Below, piece after piece: positions 16,844-25,689 of a stretch of 64,000 bases of DNA. A model generated the notes under the pieces. That model had not been told where the DNA came from. It searched no databases and saw only the letters and a list, made by a program, of their open reading frames with translations. Position 1 is the stretch's first letter. The number at the start of each line of letters is the position of its first letter. The translations under genes and the position numbers were made by a program. This stretch comes from GCA-020343675 sp964462945 (lineage in GTDB: Bacteria; Planctomycetota; Phycisphaerae; Sedimentisphaerales; Anaerobacaceae), in the NCBI GenBank assembly GCA_964462945.1, contig CAYWZW010000017.1:1-64000 (forward strand), read 5' to 3'.

Positions 16844-17977
16844 ATGCAGTCTTTCAGCAGGAAAATGACCGCGATCGCGGTGACGCTGTGCGTGCACGTT
16901 ACCGTGTTCGTCCTCGCAGCGGCTGGAGCGCAGGGCAATGGACCTGGTCCCGCCTATTCTTTCGTGTATCTTGGTGACATGCACTTCGACAAAAAATCGC
17001 ATCACGATTTCGAGTGGGTGCAAGCCAATATGCCCGGAGACATCAGGCAGATAGAGGAGTACGTCGCGAGCACAGAAAGATACGCCCCCGGCCTTCTACG
17101 GCGAATTCAGACCGCCATAGAATCAAGCGACGGCCGAATAAAGATGATTCTCCAGGGCGGCGATCTGACCGAGGGACTGTGCGGCAGGCGCGAGCTCCAG
17201 GAGACGCAATTCAAAGAGGCCAGAGCCTTCATTCGCAACTACATCCCGCAGACCCCATTCATCGCCGCCAAGGGCAATCACGACATCACCGGCCCCGGAG
17301 CGAGGGAGGCATTCGACGGCGTGATGCTGCCGTGGCTGTCCGACGAATGTGGAAAACAAATAGATTCCGCATCTTTCTATTTTATGAAGGGGCCGGATTT
17401 GTTCGTGTTCTTCGACGCCTATCACAATAACAACCTCGACTGGCTCGGCAAGACGTTGACGCAGAACGCTCATCGCCACGCGTTTGTTGTCATGCACCCT
17501 CCGGCTGTTCCATATAATGCAAGGTCCACGTGGCATCTTTTTTCACGAGAGAAAGAAAAAGAGGCTCGCGAACGATTCCTGAATATACTAAGTGCAAACA
17601 AAGTTGTGCTGCTGACGGCGCACCTGCACAAGTACAGCGTCCTGGAAAGAAGAACGCCGAAAGGCACTTTTGTGCAGTTCAGTGTCAACAGTGTTATCAG
17701 CTCGCCGGAAATAGTGGTGAGGGACCACCTTGAAGGGGTTGAGAATTATGCCGGCCGGCTCGTTGAGCTGGAGCCGGAATTTCAGCCGGAGACGAAAGAG
17801 CAGCGGCAAAAGCTGCTCGAAGATGAGAAACCGTACATAACCCGCTTTGAATACGCGGATTTTCCCGGATATGCTATCGTTAACGTTTCCGACGCGGGCG
17901 TCGGCGCGGATATTTACACGGGCGACTCCGACAAAGTATGGAACAGCGTATCTCTCAGCCCCGTGCTCAAGAACTGA
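16844..17977 (+). CDS. Exported calcineurin-like metallophosphoesterase
   Basis: Predicted periplasmic or secreted phosphoesterase with a two-metal centre. The N-terminus MQSFSRKMTAIAVTLCVHVTVFVLAAAGAQ is a signal peptide. The metallophosphoesterase motifs follow in order: GDMHFD (GDxHxD), GGDLTEG (GD), KGNHDI (GNHD), a lone catalytic His in VVMHPPAV, and TAHLHKYS (GHxH variant with Ala for Gly). Length 377 aa. The start at 16844 is 8 bp after the EF-G-like stop, so co-transcription is likely. A start 7 codons later (ATG, 16865) is possible. The substrate is unknown; the C-terminal 90 residues are outside the catalytic core. Confidence 0.8.
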   Translation: MQSFSRKMTAIAVTLCVHVTVFVLAAAGAQGNGPGPAYSFVYLGDMHFDKKSHHDFEWVQANMPGDIRQIEEYVASTERYAPGLLRRIQTAIESSDGRIKMILQGGDLTEGLCGRRELQETQFKEARAFIRNYIPQTPFIAAKGNHDITGPGAREAFDGVMLPWLSDECGKQIDSASFYFMKGPDLFVFFDAYHNNNLDWLGKTLTQNAHRHAFVVMHPPAVPYNARSTWHLFSREKEKEARERFLNILSANKVVLLTAHLHKYSVLERRTPKGTFVQFSVNSVISSPEIVVRDHLEGVENYAGRLVELEPEFQPETKEQRQKLLEDEKPYITRFEYADFPGYAIVNVSDAGVGADIYTGDSDKVWNSVSLSPVLKN

Positions 17978-18009
17978 ATCCGCAACAACAGACTGCCCCA
18001 CACACCCCC

Positions 18010-18504
18010 CTACCGAACCGGGGCCTGTTGCTGTTTTGCCTTCAGGTCTTCGTTGTAATAGTACGTTTCACCTTTTTGATAGATCCATTCATTCTTTTCG
18101 ACGTCAAGAATTTGTCCGACGCTCGCCACGTGACCTAAATCACAGACTATATAAATGAGTCTATCATTGATCCATTGGACGGTCATCGTCCTGAATCTTT
18201 CACATTTCACGTACCTCTTTTTACCATCGTATTTCTTTATCACAATCGTTGCTTTTGTTTTATCGTATGGTATGGTGCCCGTGTCGGATCGGACGATTTC
18301 CGCCCGCCAGATACCCGTGGGAGATTTTATCGACTTCAACTCATACACAGGGTGATCCTTGGGTAATACGAATTCCTTGCCTAAAATCCCGGCATAATAT
18401 TCCTTAAAAGAGTCCGTATATCTTGTCAGGAACTCAGGCTCATCCGTCGGCGCCGCACCAGCGCCAATAACAAATGCAGCTACAAAGCATATTAGTCTCT
18501 TCAC
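18010..18504 (-). CDS. Small exported protein of unknown function
   Basis: I do not recognise this 164-aa protein. It starts with a signal peptide (MKRLICFVAAFVIGAGAAP). The mature part alternates short beta-like strands (GIWRAEIVRSD, KATIVIKKYDGKKRYVKCE, MTVQWINDRLIYIVCD, SVGQILDVEKNEWIYQ), resembling one or two blades of a propeller-like fold. It ends in a Lys/Gln-rich tail. It is convergent with the phosphoesterase, 32 bp apart, with no clear terminator between. Confidence 0.65.
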   Translation of the reverse strand: MKRLICFVAAFVIGAGAAPTDEPEFLTRYTDSFKEYYAGILGKEFVLPKDHPVYELKSIKSPTGIWRAEIVRSDTGTIPYDKTKATIVIKKYDGKKRYVKCERFRTMTVQWINDRLIYIVCDLGHVASVGQILDVEKNEWIYQKGETYYYNEDLKAKQQQAPVR

Positions 18505-18596
18505 TCTAAGAATCCTTCCATGAGCGTCTAACTACTCAACATATGGCTTCCCTACGTAAACATCCCGGATTCATAACCGCGTGACATTCCTGGAAA

Positions 18597-18614
18597 GGTG
18601 GGGCAAGCCCCACC
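18597..18614. repeat. REP-like palindrome GGTGGGGC-AA-GCCCCACC
   Basis: Third copy of the palindrome family seen at 12287 and 12861, here in the 250-bp gap between the small exported protein and the caspase-like gene. It is followed by CTAC; the reverse complement reads GTAGGGTGGGGC, matching the GCAGGGTGGG context of the other copies. Confidence 0.65.
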
Positions 18615-18754
18615 CTACGCCTATTTTCGAGAAGCGCTTCGCGAGATACGATTTCATTTGCAGCTTCGGCTTCTGTTTTCATCTTCAGACATCCGGCCCG
18701 GCCGGAGCGAACCCCCAAGTAGTAAGCGCGCCTAATCATTCACACTCTTGATTT

Positions 18755-20470
18755 CTACCACCAATTGAGTTCATTCAATCGGGATAGGATCGGTTCAGAA
18801 ATTGCCTTGAATCGTTCAATATCCGATTTGAACAAACCTGCTTGTATAGGCGGCCACCGATTTCCTTGTTTGCTGGCATCATCCATGAAATCTTTCACAA
18901 ATGTACCTCGTCTGCTCGAGTGTTTCCACCCAAATCTTCCGATCGGTCCCCTGTCAATATTTAACAAGTCAGCAAAAACGAGCATTTGGAGCAGTTCATA
19001 GGTGTCAAAGAGATGTTCGTAGCTGTTTCCAAGCAGGAGTAGGTCTTCTAAGTCGGGCTGAAGTCTCTTGAACATATATTCACTTATCGGAACGTAGTTT
19101 TTTTCATGTCCGGGGATTTTCTTGAATACGTCGTTAAGCACTGACATTGCGTCACATGCCAGTACTACGACGGTTTGTGTCTTGCCCCGGTATTCTGGAT
19201 CCGGTGCGGGTGCCGTGAGCAGCGAGACTAAATGCTGATACTTCTCTGCCGCTATGGAGCTTATCCCGCCTGTGTAGAGCAAGAAATATATCGGATACCA
19301 ACGTAAATTTACTAACCACTCTGATCCTGACTGAGGCGTATTTGCTTCGGCAATTCTTGAGACAATCTTCTGAATCAACGGCGACTGTCTTTCGTTGCCC
19401 CAATAGCAAAGAAGTGAGATTATGGCACAAAGCGGCTTAATCACTTTCTCGTACTTCGAAAGCCTGTCAACTATGTCCTCAGGTGTAATACTCTGCATGC
19501 TTAAGGGAAAATTATCGGAAGAAGTGAGGTTCAGCACTTTCCGTATTTCCTTCACGACCAAATCATCCAACTTGATTCTGAATCTATCATCTCCTATGTA
19601 TTCCTTAACTTGCTGGACGACCTCGTCGTTCTGAGTTTTGTCATCTACGAACGTAGCAGGTATGGATACCAAAACGTCGTTGTCCTCCTCTTCTTTTTTA
19701 CTTAGTTCCTGTAAGATATCGGCCTTAAAGATGAAATCGCCGTCCCCGTCAATAAAACCGTAGTGAGGAGTCTGTCGAGAATGCTGATCATTTGCAACTT
19801 TGTTGTAGACATACGCCATGACGCCGTTCGCTGTTATGATTCCGTTTTCCGTTTCGGCTTTCCCCTCAAGGGCCTCGATGAGATGCCCGGTAAAGACCGA
19901 ATGCCCTGGGATTGGCCCGCCGGAGTCAGACACAACTTCATTTGCTTTGCCCGCAGCCAATACTTGCCTTACCATCCGCTGGCACATATCTTTCAAGAAC
20001 CTCTTAGTGCCTGTCGGCAACGCTCTACTGATGGCAAGCCCACCGTAGCACGCATCCATGATAAATAGGATATGCTTTGCCTTAATCAATTCTGAATTCC
20101 TCGTTAGTTCGTCCCATCGTATCAAAGTAGCTGTCTTAACTGGGTTCCCATCCACCGGCACCAGGAAGCCTGTTTCACCCCGATTGCCTGATATTGTGTG
20201 TCCATGCCCAGCAAAAAAGATAAGAAGTCTGTCATCCGTCGAAGTTCCGTCTTGCGTGTATTTGTGAAATGCCTCAAGGATATCGTTTTTTGAGGCATCA
20301 TCATCTTTCAAGTGAGTTATGTCTTCTTTTCTAAAGCCATATTTCTCTTTGAGTAGGTTAGCAACGGCGTGCGCATCCTCCGCAGCATAATTAAGGGGAG
20401 GCGCATTTCGATATTTGTTTATCCCGACGATAAGTGCTTTACTCTGATTATATCTCGGTTGATATTTCAT
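18755..20470 (-). CDS. Caspase-like (peptidase C14 / metacaspase-type) protein
   Basis: The N-terminal 230 residues form a caspase-fold cysteine peptidase: KALIVGINKYRNAPPLNYAAEDA (11-33), then RLLIFFAGHGH with catalytic His89, then ILFIMDACYGG with catalytic Cys141. A Gly/Asp-rich loop (SGNRGETGFLVPVDG) lies between them, and SVFTGHLIEALEG follows as in prokaryotic relatives. Residues about 260-571 are an all-helical region that I do not recognise, with no transmembrane segment, NACHT or TPR signature. The start has GGAAG upstream of the ATG. It is single in its block, so no effector, regulator or gasdermin-like partner is visible nearby. Activation and substrate are unknown. Confidence 0.85.
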   Translation of the reverse strand: MKYQPRYNQSKALIVGINKYRNAPPLNYAAEDAHAVANLLKEKYGFRKEDITHLKDDDASKNDILEAFHKYTQDGTSTDDRLLIFFAGHGHTISGNRGETGFLVPVDGNPVKTATLIRWDELTRNSELIKAKHILFIMDACYGGLAISRALPTGTKRFLKDMCQRMVRQVLAAGKANEVVSDSGGPIPGHSVFTGHLIEALEGKAETENGIITANGVMAYVYNKVANDQHSRQTPHYGFIDGDGDFIFKADILQELSKKEEEDNDVLVSIPATFVDDKTQNDEVVQQVKEYIGDDRFRIKLDDLVVKEIRKVLNLTSSDNFPLSMQSITPEDIVDRLSKYEKVIKPLCAIISLLCYWGNERQSPLIQKIVSRIAEANTPQSGSEWLVNLRWYPIYFLLYTGGISSIAAEKYQHLVSLLTAPAPDPEYRGKTQTVVVLACDAMSVLNDVFKKIPGHEKNYVPISEYMFKRLQPDLEDLLLLGNSYEHLFDTYELLQMLVFADLLNIDRGPIGRFGWKHSSRRGTFVKDFMDDASKQGNRWPPIQAGLFKSDIERFKAISEPILSRLNELNWW

Positions 20471-20938
20471 CTTGATCTTCCTTGTACGCTCATAAGGGAT
20501 TGTTCAGACCACCCGCCATTTTCTGTACACTGTCTCAAAGCCATTGTTGAAAAGCCCGAATCCAAGATGTCTCGCTTGATAAGTCGTGAAGCGTGCAGCG
20601 TATCTCACATGCAACTGTATCTCATATCTCCTATTTCACTCCCGGCTGTCCCCGTACCACCTTCGAGAAACGGAGGATAGCATAAGAGCACCAACAAAGC
20701 AAGAAAAATCTTGGAAGAATTGAAAATGGAGGAATGGCAGTTTTGAATAGATTCCTCGGCTGCACTCGGAATGACCAGAAAAGAAATTGCCGCGCCCGAT
20801 AGGTCGGGAATCGCAAGGCCGGCGGGAATCTGCCTTGGGGACACCTGACGGTGGAGTATCCGGGATCGACATTCTCGAAATTCGGCGAGGATTCTGATAC
20901 GATGGCCGGATAGAAAGGATGCTGGAAGCATTTCACGA
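20471..20938. other. Intergenic region, no gene seen
   Basis: About 470 bp between the divergent caspase-like gene and a small forward ORF. Reading frames here are low-complexity or antisense noise. It contains a short dispersed repeat (20750-20776). Confidence 0.5.
20750..20776 (-). repeat. Short dispersed intergenic repeat (GTCATTCYGAG type)
   Basis: On the minus strand it reads GGTCATTCCGAGTGCAGCCG then AGGAATC. A relative, GTCATTCTGAGCCACGCG then AAGTATCC, lies at 51284-51311. Both are in non-coding gaps. This motif type is common in many bacterial intergenic regions; origin not determined. Confidence 0.45.
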
Positions 20939-21178
20939 ATGGAAAATGAGCACGGCCAATTAGAGTTGGGGTTAGAAGCCTTTGCGGGACTGATCGAGGA
21001 GTTTCGCCGAGGCCATATCGCCGACAGACGGCGTGAAAAGGCGGCCTTAGACCGACACCTCGCAGAACTCTCCAGAAGATGGGACCTGGACAGGTATTTG
21101 CGTCTTGTGGAAAACCAATACAAGGTATGGTATAAAGGCGAGCTATTCGTTGCCCGGAGAACCGCCGATGGGGCGTGA
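20939..21178 (+). CDS. Small protein of unknown function
   Basis: A 79-aa, highly charged, mostly helical protein (GLIEEFRRGHIADRRREK, HLAELSRRWDLDRYLRL) without a signal peptide or membrane segment. I do not recognise a family. It ends 18 bp before the ATG of the GT39-like membrane protein and could be its first operon gene. Support is limited to an open frame and its position. Confidence 0.4.
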   Translation: MENEHGQLELGLEAFAGLIEEFRRGHIADRRREKAALDRHLAELSRRWDLDRYLRLVENQYKVWYKGELFVARRTADGA

Positions 21179-21196
21179 CAGAGGCAGGTGACTATT

Positions 21197-22723
21197 ATGA
21201 CGGTTGAGTCAGAAACAGAGAATGTGGAATGCAGAGGTGATGTCCTCAACGTGCTCATTCTTGTTTCTATCGCCGCTGCGCTCGGGATTTACCTGGTTGC
21301 CACGACCGTCCTTATTTCCAAAGACGGGGTAACGTATATCGAGCTGGCGAGGAAAATCTCGAGTGAGCCGCTGAACGTCGTCAAAGGGCTCACTTTCGGA
21401 TATTCGTTTCTCATTTTTGCCTGCCACAAGCTTGCCGCTGCGTTCAGCGACAGCACATCGGCGCTCACCTGGACGTACTCGGCGCAAAGCGTCACGCTAT
21501 TGTGCAGTGTGCTCGCATTGATCCCTCTGTATTTCATTGGCAAGCTGCTGGTCGGCAGCCGTAGAAGCTTCTGGGCCGTTCTGATCCTCATTATCCTGCC
21601 TTATCCTGCACAGTTTGGAAGTGACGCATTGCGAGATTGGCCGCACATCCTGTTTCTGGCGGCGGGTTTTCTGCTGCTGCTTTGGGGGGCGGAGCGAGGC
21701 AAGTGGTGGATGTTCGCAGCAGCGGGTTTGGCTGCCGGGATCGGACATATCATCCGGCCAGAATGCGCACAATTGGTCGTGTACGGAGTCCTATGGATAT
21801 TGATCGGCCTCTTCGTGCCAAAACGTAGTGTGAACAGACCTGCATTGCTCGGTGCATTGACGGCTCTCCTGCTGGGCTTTGCAATCCCCGCCGCGCCGTA
21901 TATGGCGGTCAGAGGTAAAATCCTGCCGGAAAAACTGAAAACCTTGATCGGCGATTCCGCGGGGTGGGAGCCGGAGAAAATTCAGGAACCGCGAATTCAC
22001 GGCGGCCATAGCGTGTGGACAGCGTCCAGTCTGCCGGGCAAGACAGTAAAGGCAATGGGCAGACTTGCGGGGGAAATGAGCGACAACTTAATGTACTACT
22101 TCGTGCCGGCCCTGGTGATCGGGGTCTGGGATCGTGCTCGCAGAAGGTCGGCGGCAAGTGACATAGAGAGATTCTTTATCCCCGCGTTTGTCCTGCTCAA
22201 TGTCCTGATGATGATCATGCTGTACGATCACTGGGGATACATAAGCAGGAGGCATTGTCTGCCGCTGGTTGTGTTCCTGATTTTCTATGTGCCGGCGGGT
22301 ATGGAAATGCTGGCGCAGTGGCTTGAGGAACGACTCTCCAGAAACCCACCACAAGCCGGCCGACATTCGCAACTATGCTTTTTCGTGCTGTTGGCAATAG
22401 GGGCGGGTATCTGTATGCCTAAATTGCTCAGGCCGTTGGGCGCCGACAAGCACGGCTACAGAGAGGCGGCCCAGTGGCTGAAGGAAAATACGCGCCAAGA
22501 GGACGCGGTCGCTGTTCCGGATTTGCGTATCAGTTTCTACGCCGAACGCAAAGGCATAGGGTATACAACGGAAATACCTGAAGGAACCGAATACATCGTC
22601 AGGATTGTGAGAGATGAAGACGAGGAGGCCCTCTCCGGCGCAAGCGCACAGAAAGAATTTTCGGCGAGGGTGGAGAAGCGAAAAAAAAACGAAAAGCGAG
22701 TTGTGATTTATCGAATGACGTGA
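21197..22723 (+). CDS. GT39/ArnT-like membrane glycosyltransferase
   Basis: A 508-aa polytopic membrane protein of the dolichyl/undecaprenyl-phosphate-sugar-dependent glycosyltransferase type. After the first transmembrane helix comes an extracytoplasmic loop with an acidic residue, SKDGVTYIELARK, the usual position of the catalytic Asp/Glu. GSDALRDWPHILFL marks the next characteristic loop. About ten further hydrophobic segments follow, then a C-terminal soluble domain (YREAAQWLKENTRQEDAV). The ATG at 21197 is preferred over the GTG at 21188 because of the AGGCAGG upstream. It lies beside, but opposite to, the polysaccharide locus, so it may decorate a lipid-linked glycan or protein. Donor and acceptor are unknown. 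Confidence 0.72.
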   Translation: MTVESETENVECRGDVLNVLILVSIAAALGIYLVATTVLISKDGVTYIELARKISSEPLNVVKGLTFGYSFLIFACHKLAAAFSDSTSALTWTYSAQSVTLLCSVLALIPLYFIGKLLVGSRRSFWAVLILIILPYPAQFGSDALRDWPHILFLAAGFLLLLWGAERGKWWMFAAAGLAAGIGHIIRPECAQLVVYGVLWILIGLFVPKRSVNRPALLGALTALLLGFAIPAAPYMAVRGKILPEKLKTLIGDSAGWEPEKIQEPRIHGGHSVWTASSLPGKTVKAMGRLAGEMSDNLMYYFVPALVIGVWDRARRRSAASDIERFFIPAFVLLNVLMMIMLYDHWGYISRRHCLPLVVFLIFYVPAGMEMLAQWLEERLSRNPPQAGRHSQLCFFVLLAIGAGICMPKLLRPLGADKHGYREAAQWLKENTRQEDAVAVPDLRISFYAERKGIGYTTEIPEGTEYIVRIVRDEDEEALSGASAQKEFSARVEKRKKNEKRVVIYRMT

Positions 22724-22782
22724 CCGGCGAAGGCACGCAGGCCTCCGGCGGACCACAAGAGCCCATAAGGGCGGCAGCGCGC

Positions 22783-24063
22783 TTACCAGCCCCTTCGGGA
22801 GAAAATGGCGGGGATGGTCAGAAATAGTATGTAGAGATTCAGCAGCAGCGATCGTCTTTGAATGTAGAGGTAGTCGTATTTTATTTTATGCGTGGGTTTC
22901 AAGTCATAGAAGCTGCGAATCTGAGCGAGGCCCGTCAGCCCCGGCTTGACCGCCAGGCGCAGCTCATGCAGGGCTTTGTGCTGCTTGACAAAGTGCGGCC
23001 TTTCCGGCCTGGGTCCCACCAGGCTCATGTCCCCTCGCAGCACGTTGAACACCTGAGGCAGCTCATCCAATCGTGTCGCTCGTAAAATCCTTCCGACCTT
23101 CGTAACGCGGGGGTCGTCCCGGCTTGCCAAGACGGGTCCAAGCTTCTTCTCGGCGTCTTTCACCATCGTCCTGAATTTGTACAGGGTGAAGATTCTGCCG
23201 TCCTTGCCCACCCTCTGCTGCTTGTAGAAGACCGGCCCGGCAGATGAGATCTTGATAAGCAGCGAAATCAGAATCGCCGCAGGCGTGGAAACGAGCACGA
23301 TAAGGATGCTGCCCACGACATCGAGGCTCCTCATAAGGAACTCCTCGACATCCCGCTTCTCTCCGACGAAGGTACTGAGAAACTGGAGCGAATCGTCCCC
23401 ATTGATTCGCCCGGACAAGAGTTCCACGTAGATCGAGGGGCTGAAAACGACGTCTATTTTCAGCTTTTGTATAAGGTAGATCAAAAGGTTCAGGTCCTTT
23501 TCATGCTGGACTCTCTCGCAGATAACCACTTCGTCAATATCGTTATGTTTGAGCAACTGCCCGATCTGGCCGCTTCCGATTGTTTCAACCACGGCCTTTT
23601 TTCCGACGACGCCCTCTGTATCGTCCCGGCCGATGACTATGACTCTCTTTCTGATCTTCTTTGCGGCTCTGAGCACGTACTGATTCAGCTTGAAAATCAG
23701 AAGAAGATTGATGAAAGAGGAAAGGACAAAAACGCTCGTTGGGAAAGCACCCCATCGGACTCTGAAGACATAAACAAACGCTACGCTTAATAACGTCCCG
23801 AAGAAAAGCCCCAAAAAGACCCTTTTGAACAGGTCCCACGAAGACTTGAACCTGTTTTTATAGACCCCGAAAAATGACAACGCCGCTATGTATATAATCG
23901 TCAGAAATATGAAACTGTTCTTGTAGGCGGAAAAACAATATGGGGGGATGTTGTTCCCATATCTGATAAGAAAAGACAAAAGGAAGGCCGCGTTCAATGC
24001 GAGCATGTCGGCAAAGAACAGGAGAATCCGGGTCGCCATGATTGAACGTTTATCTGATTGCAC
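22783..24063 (-). CDS. Polyprenyl-phosphate sugar-1-phosphate transferase (initiating transferase)
   Basis: Membrane enzyme that starts repeat-unit synthesis by moving a sugar-1-phosphate to undecaprenyl phosphate. The N-terminus has four to five transmembrane helices, then a Rossmann-like cytosolic domain (RKRVIVIGRDD). A fifth hydrophobic stretch (VVGSILIVLVSTPAAILISL) precedes the catalytic domain: GPVFYKQQRVGKDGRIF, LYKFRTMVKDAE, RLDELPQVFNVLRGDMSLVGPRPERP. The RTMV...LDELPQ...GDMSLVGPRP series is diagnostic. Start: GTG at 24063 or ATG at 24039 (MATRILLFF); neither has a good Shine-Dalgarno. It is at the downstream end of the polysaccharide operon. The sugar is not predictable. Confidence 0.9.
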   Translation of the reverse strand: MQSDKRSIMATRILLFFADMLALNAAFLLSFLIRYGNNIPPYCFSAYKNSFIFLTIIYIAALSFFGVYKNRFKSSWDLFKRVFLGLFFGTLLSVAFVYVFRVRWGAFPTSVFVLSSFINLLLIFKLNQYVLRAAKKIRKRVIVIGRDDTEGVVGKKAVVETIGSGQIGQLLKHNDIDEVVICERVQHEKDLNLLIYLIQKLKIDVVFSPSIYVELLSGRINGDDSLQFLSTFVGEKRDVEEFLMRSLDVVGSILIVLVSTPAAILISLLIKISSAGPVFYKQQRVGKDGRIFTLYKFRTMVKDAEKKLGPVLASRDDPRVTKVGRILRATRLDELPQVFNVLRGDMSLVGPRPERPHFVKQHKALHELRLAVKPGLTGLAQIRSFYDLKPTHKIKYDYLYIQRRSLLLNLYILFLTIPAIFSRRGW

Positions 24064-24159
24064 TGGCAGTTAATTCCGACACAGGTTTGGGACGCACGTC
24101 AAATGCCCTTCTCAAAATACGCATGATTCTGCGCTTATCATCGCCCTTCGGGCGCATCG

Positions 24160-25656
24160 CTATCTGAGCCAAGCCAAAAACTTCCTGAAATCATCAAGCA
24201 ACGCCGCAGGCTTGTTCAGGTACAAACCACTTCGGGCCCTGGCGCGTTTGAATATGCGGGCAGGGCTGCGGTTATATTTGTGGAACGTGGTTTTCATAAA
24301 CCGTTCAATACCCCTGAATCGGTCATCCGTCATCGTGTCAATTCTATTGTTGAGATCTGCAAAGTAATAGTATTTTGGAGATATGGCACAATACTCCTCC
24401 AATGTTCTGCTATCAGTAACCTCGCCGGCGGCCAGGCCAGCATCAAATAATTGAGTCCCAGGGAGCGGCTCATACACCGAAAGTGAGGCGAAATCAGGTT
24501 TGATCTGCCGCATGAGCTCGAGCGTTTGGAGCATCTCTCGTTCCGTTTCCGTCGGGAGCCCCATCATAAAATATCCCGTCCAGTGTATTCCAGCTTCGTG
24601 TATAAGCTCGGCGGCATGTCTGACCTGTTCAACAGTTATGTTTTTTTTCATCACATCCTTAAGGACACGGTCACTGCCCGATTCTATGCCGATTTTGATG
24701 CCGTTGCAGCCGGCGGACTTCATCTCGGCCAGCAGCCGCTCGTCGATGAGATTGACCCGGGCATTGCAGTCCCATTTGACATTGAGTTTCGCGTCCTTGA
24801 GCAGCCTGCAAAACTCCAGGACTCTATTGGGGTTGATTGTAAAAATATCGTCCTTGAAACCAAATTGAACAGTGCCGTACGCAGACCGCACCTGTTGCAT
24901 CTCCCCTATGACATTTCCTATAGACCTGAACCTGACGCCCCTGCCCCACACTCCGGCGGACGAACAGAACGTGCACTCAAAAGGACAGCCCCGCCCGCTC
25001 ATCATCAGTCCCATATCTTCGGAGGTATATGTGCTCTTATTCAAGAGCAGATCTCTGGCCGGATAGGGCAAGCGGTCGAGGTCCCGAATGAACTCGGCGG
25101 GAGGGTTGTGACATATCTGCCCGTCGGCCCTGAAACTGAGACCCTGGATGTCACCGTAATTGCCTTTCGCCTCAACCGCCTGAACGAGCCGCAGAAAAGA
25201 AGTCTCTGCTTCTCCTCTGACTGCAAAATCGACAAAGGGTGCTATCTTCAGCGATTCTTCGCTCCTGACCGACGGATGCGGGCCACCTACTACAACGGGG
25301 ACGTGAGGGTTTGAGCTTTTCACAATTCGCGCCGCCGTGAAGGCTGAAGCCACTTTCGTTGTAAAAACGCTTATGCCGACCAGGTCGGGCTTGAAGTCGT
25401 TCAGCACATCTCGCAGCTCCTCCCATATCGGATGCGAGAGATTGTTCACACTTTCGATGTAGTCCGGGTATTTCTCTTCCAAGGCGGAGAAGTCCATCTC
25501 CTCGGCCTTCTCTTTGTTGGCATCGGCATCATAGATGAGCGCCTGATGGCCGCTATCACGCAAAACGGCGGCCAGGTACGCAAGGCCCAGAGGGAAGAAG
25601 CGATTGTAGTACTTGATGAACCGGTAAAAGGGAGGGTCGATCAGGAGTATTCTCAT
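24160..25656 (-). CDS. B12-binding-domain radical SAM protein
   Basis: A 498-aa member of the cobalamin-binding radical SAM group. Residues 1-130 form the Rossmann-like B12-binding fold (MRILLIDPPFYRF, FPLGLAYLAAVLRDSGH, VGISVFTTKVA, VVVGGPHPSV). The 4Fe-4S cluster site is C-x3-C-x2-C in GRGCPFECTFCS. KIGIESGSDRVLKDVMKKN and GYFMMGLPTETEREM are typical of the BchE-like radical SAM barrel. Such enzymes catalyse methylations, cyclisations or other radical reactions; the substrate here may be a polysaccharide or lipid-linked intermediate, but that is inference from location. Confidence 0.85.
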   Translation of the reverse strand: MRILLIDPPFYRFIKYYNRFFPLGLAYLAAVLRDSGHQALIYDADANKEKAEEMDFSALEEKYPDYIESVNNLSHPIWEELRDVLNDFKPDLVGISVFTTKVASAFTAARIVKSSNPHVPVVVGGPHPSVRSEESLKIAPFVDFAVRGEAETSFLRLVQAVEAKGNYGDIQGLSFRADGQICHNPPAEFIRDLDRLPYPARDLLLNKSTYTSEDMGLMMSGRGCPFECTFCSSAGVWGRGVRFRSIGNVIGEMQQVRSAYGTVQFGFKDDIFTINPNRVLEFCRLLKDAKLNVKWDCNARVNLIDERLLAEMKSAGCNGIKIGIESGSDRVLKDVMKKNITVEQVRHAAELIHEAGIHWTGYFMMGLPTETEREMLQTLELMRQIKPDFASLSVYEPLPGTQLFDAGLAAGEVTDSRTLEEYCAISPKYYYFADLNNRIDTMTDDRFRGIERFMKTTFHKYNRSPARIFKRARARSGLYLNKPAALLDDFRKFLAWLR

Positions 25657-25689
25657 CGTCGCACCGCCGCGATGACCTTATGCAAGCCG

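Noticed and set aside
16018..16938. Long minus-strand frame opposite the EF-G-like gene
   Set aside because: Composition and frame phase are those of an antisense shadow of a GC-rich coding gene; the forward strand has clear EF-G motifs.
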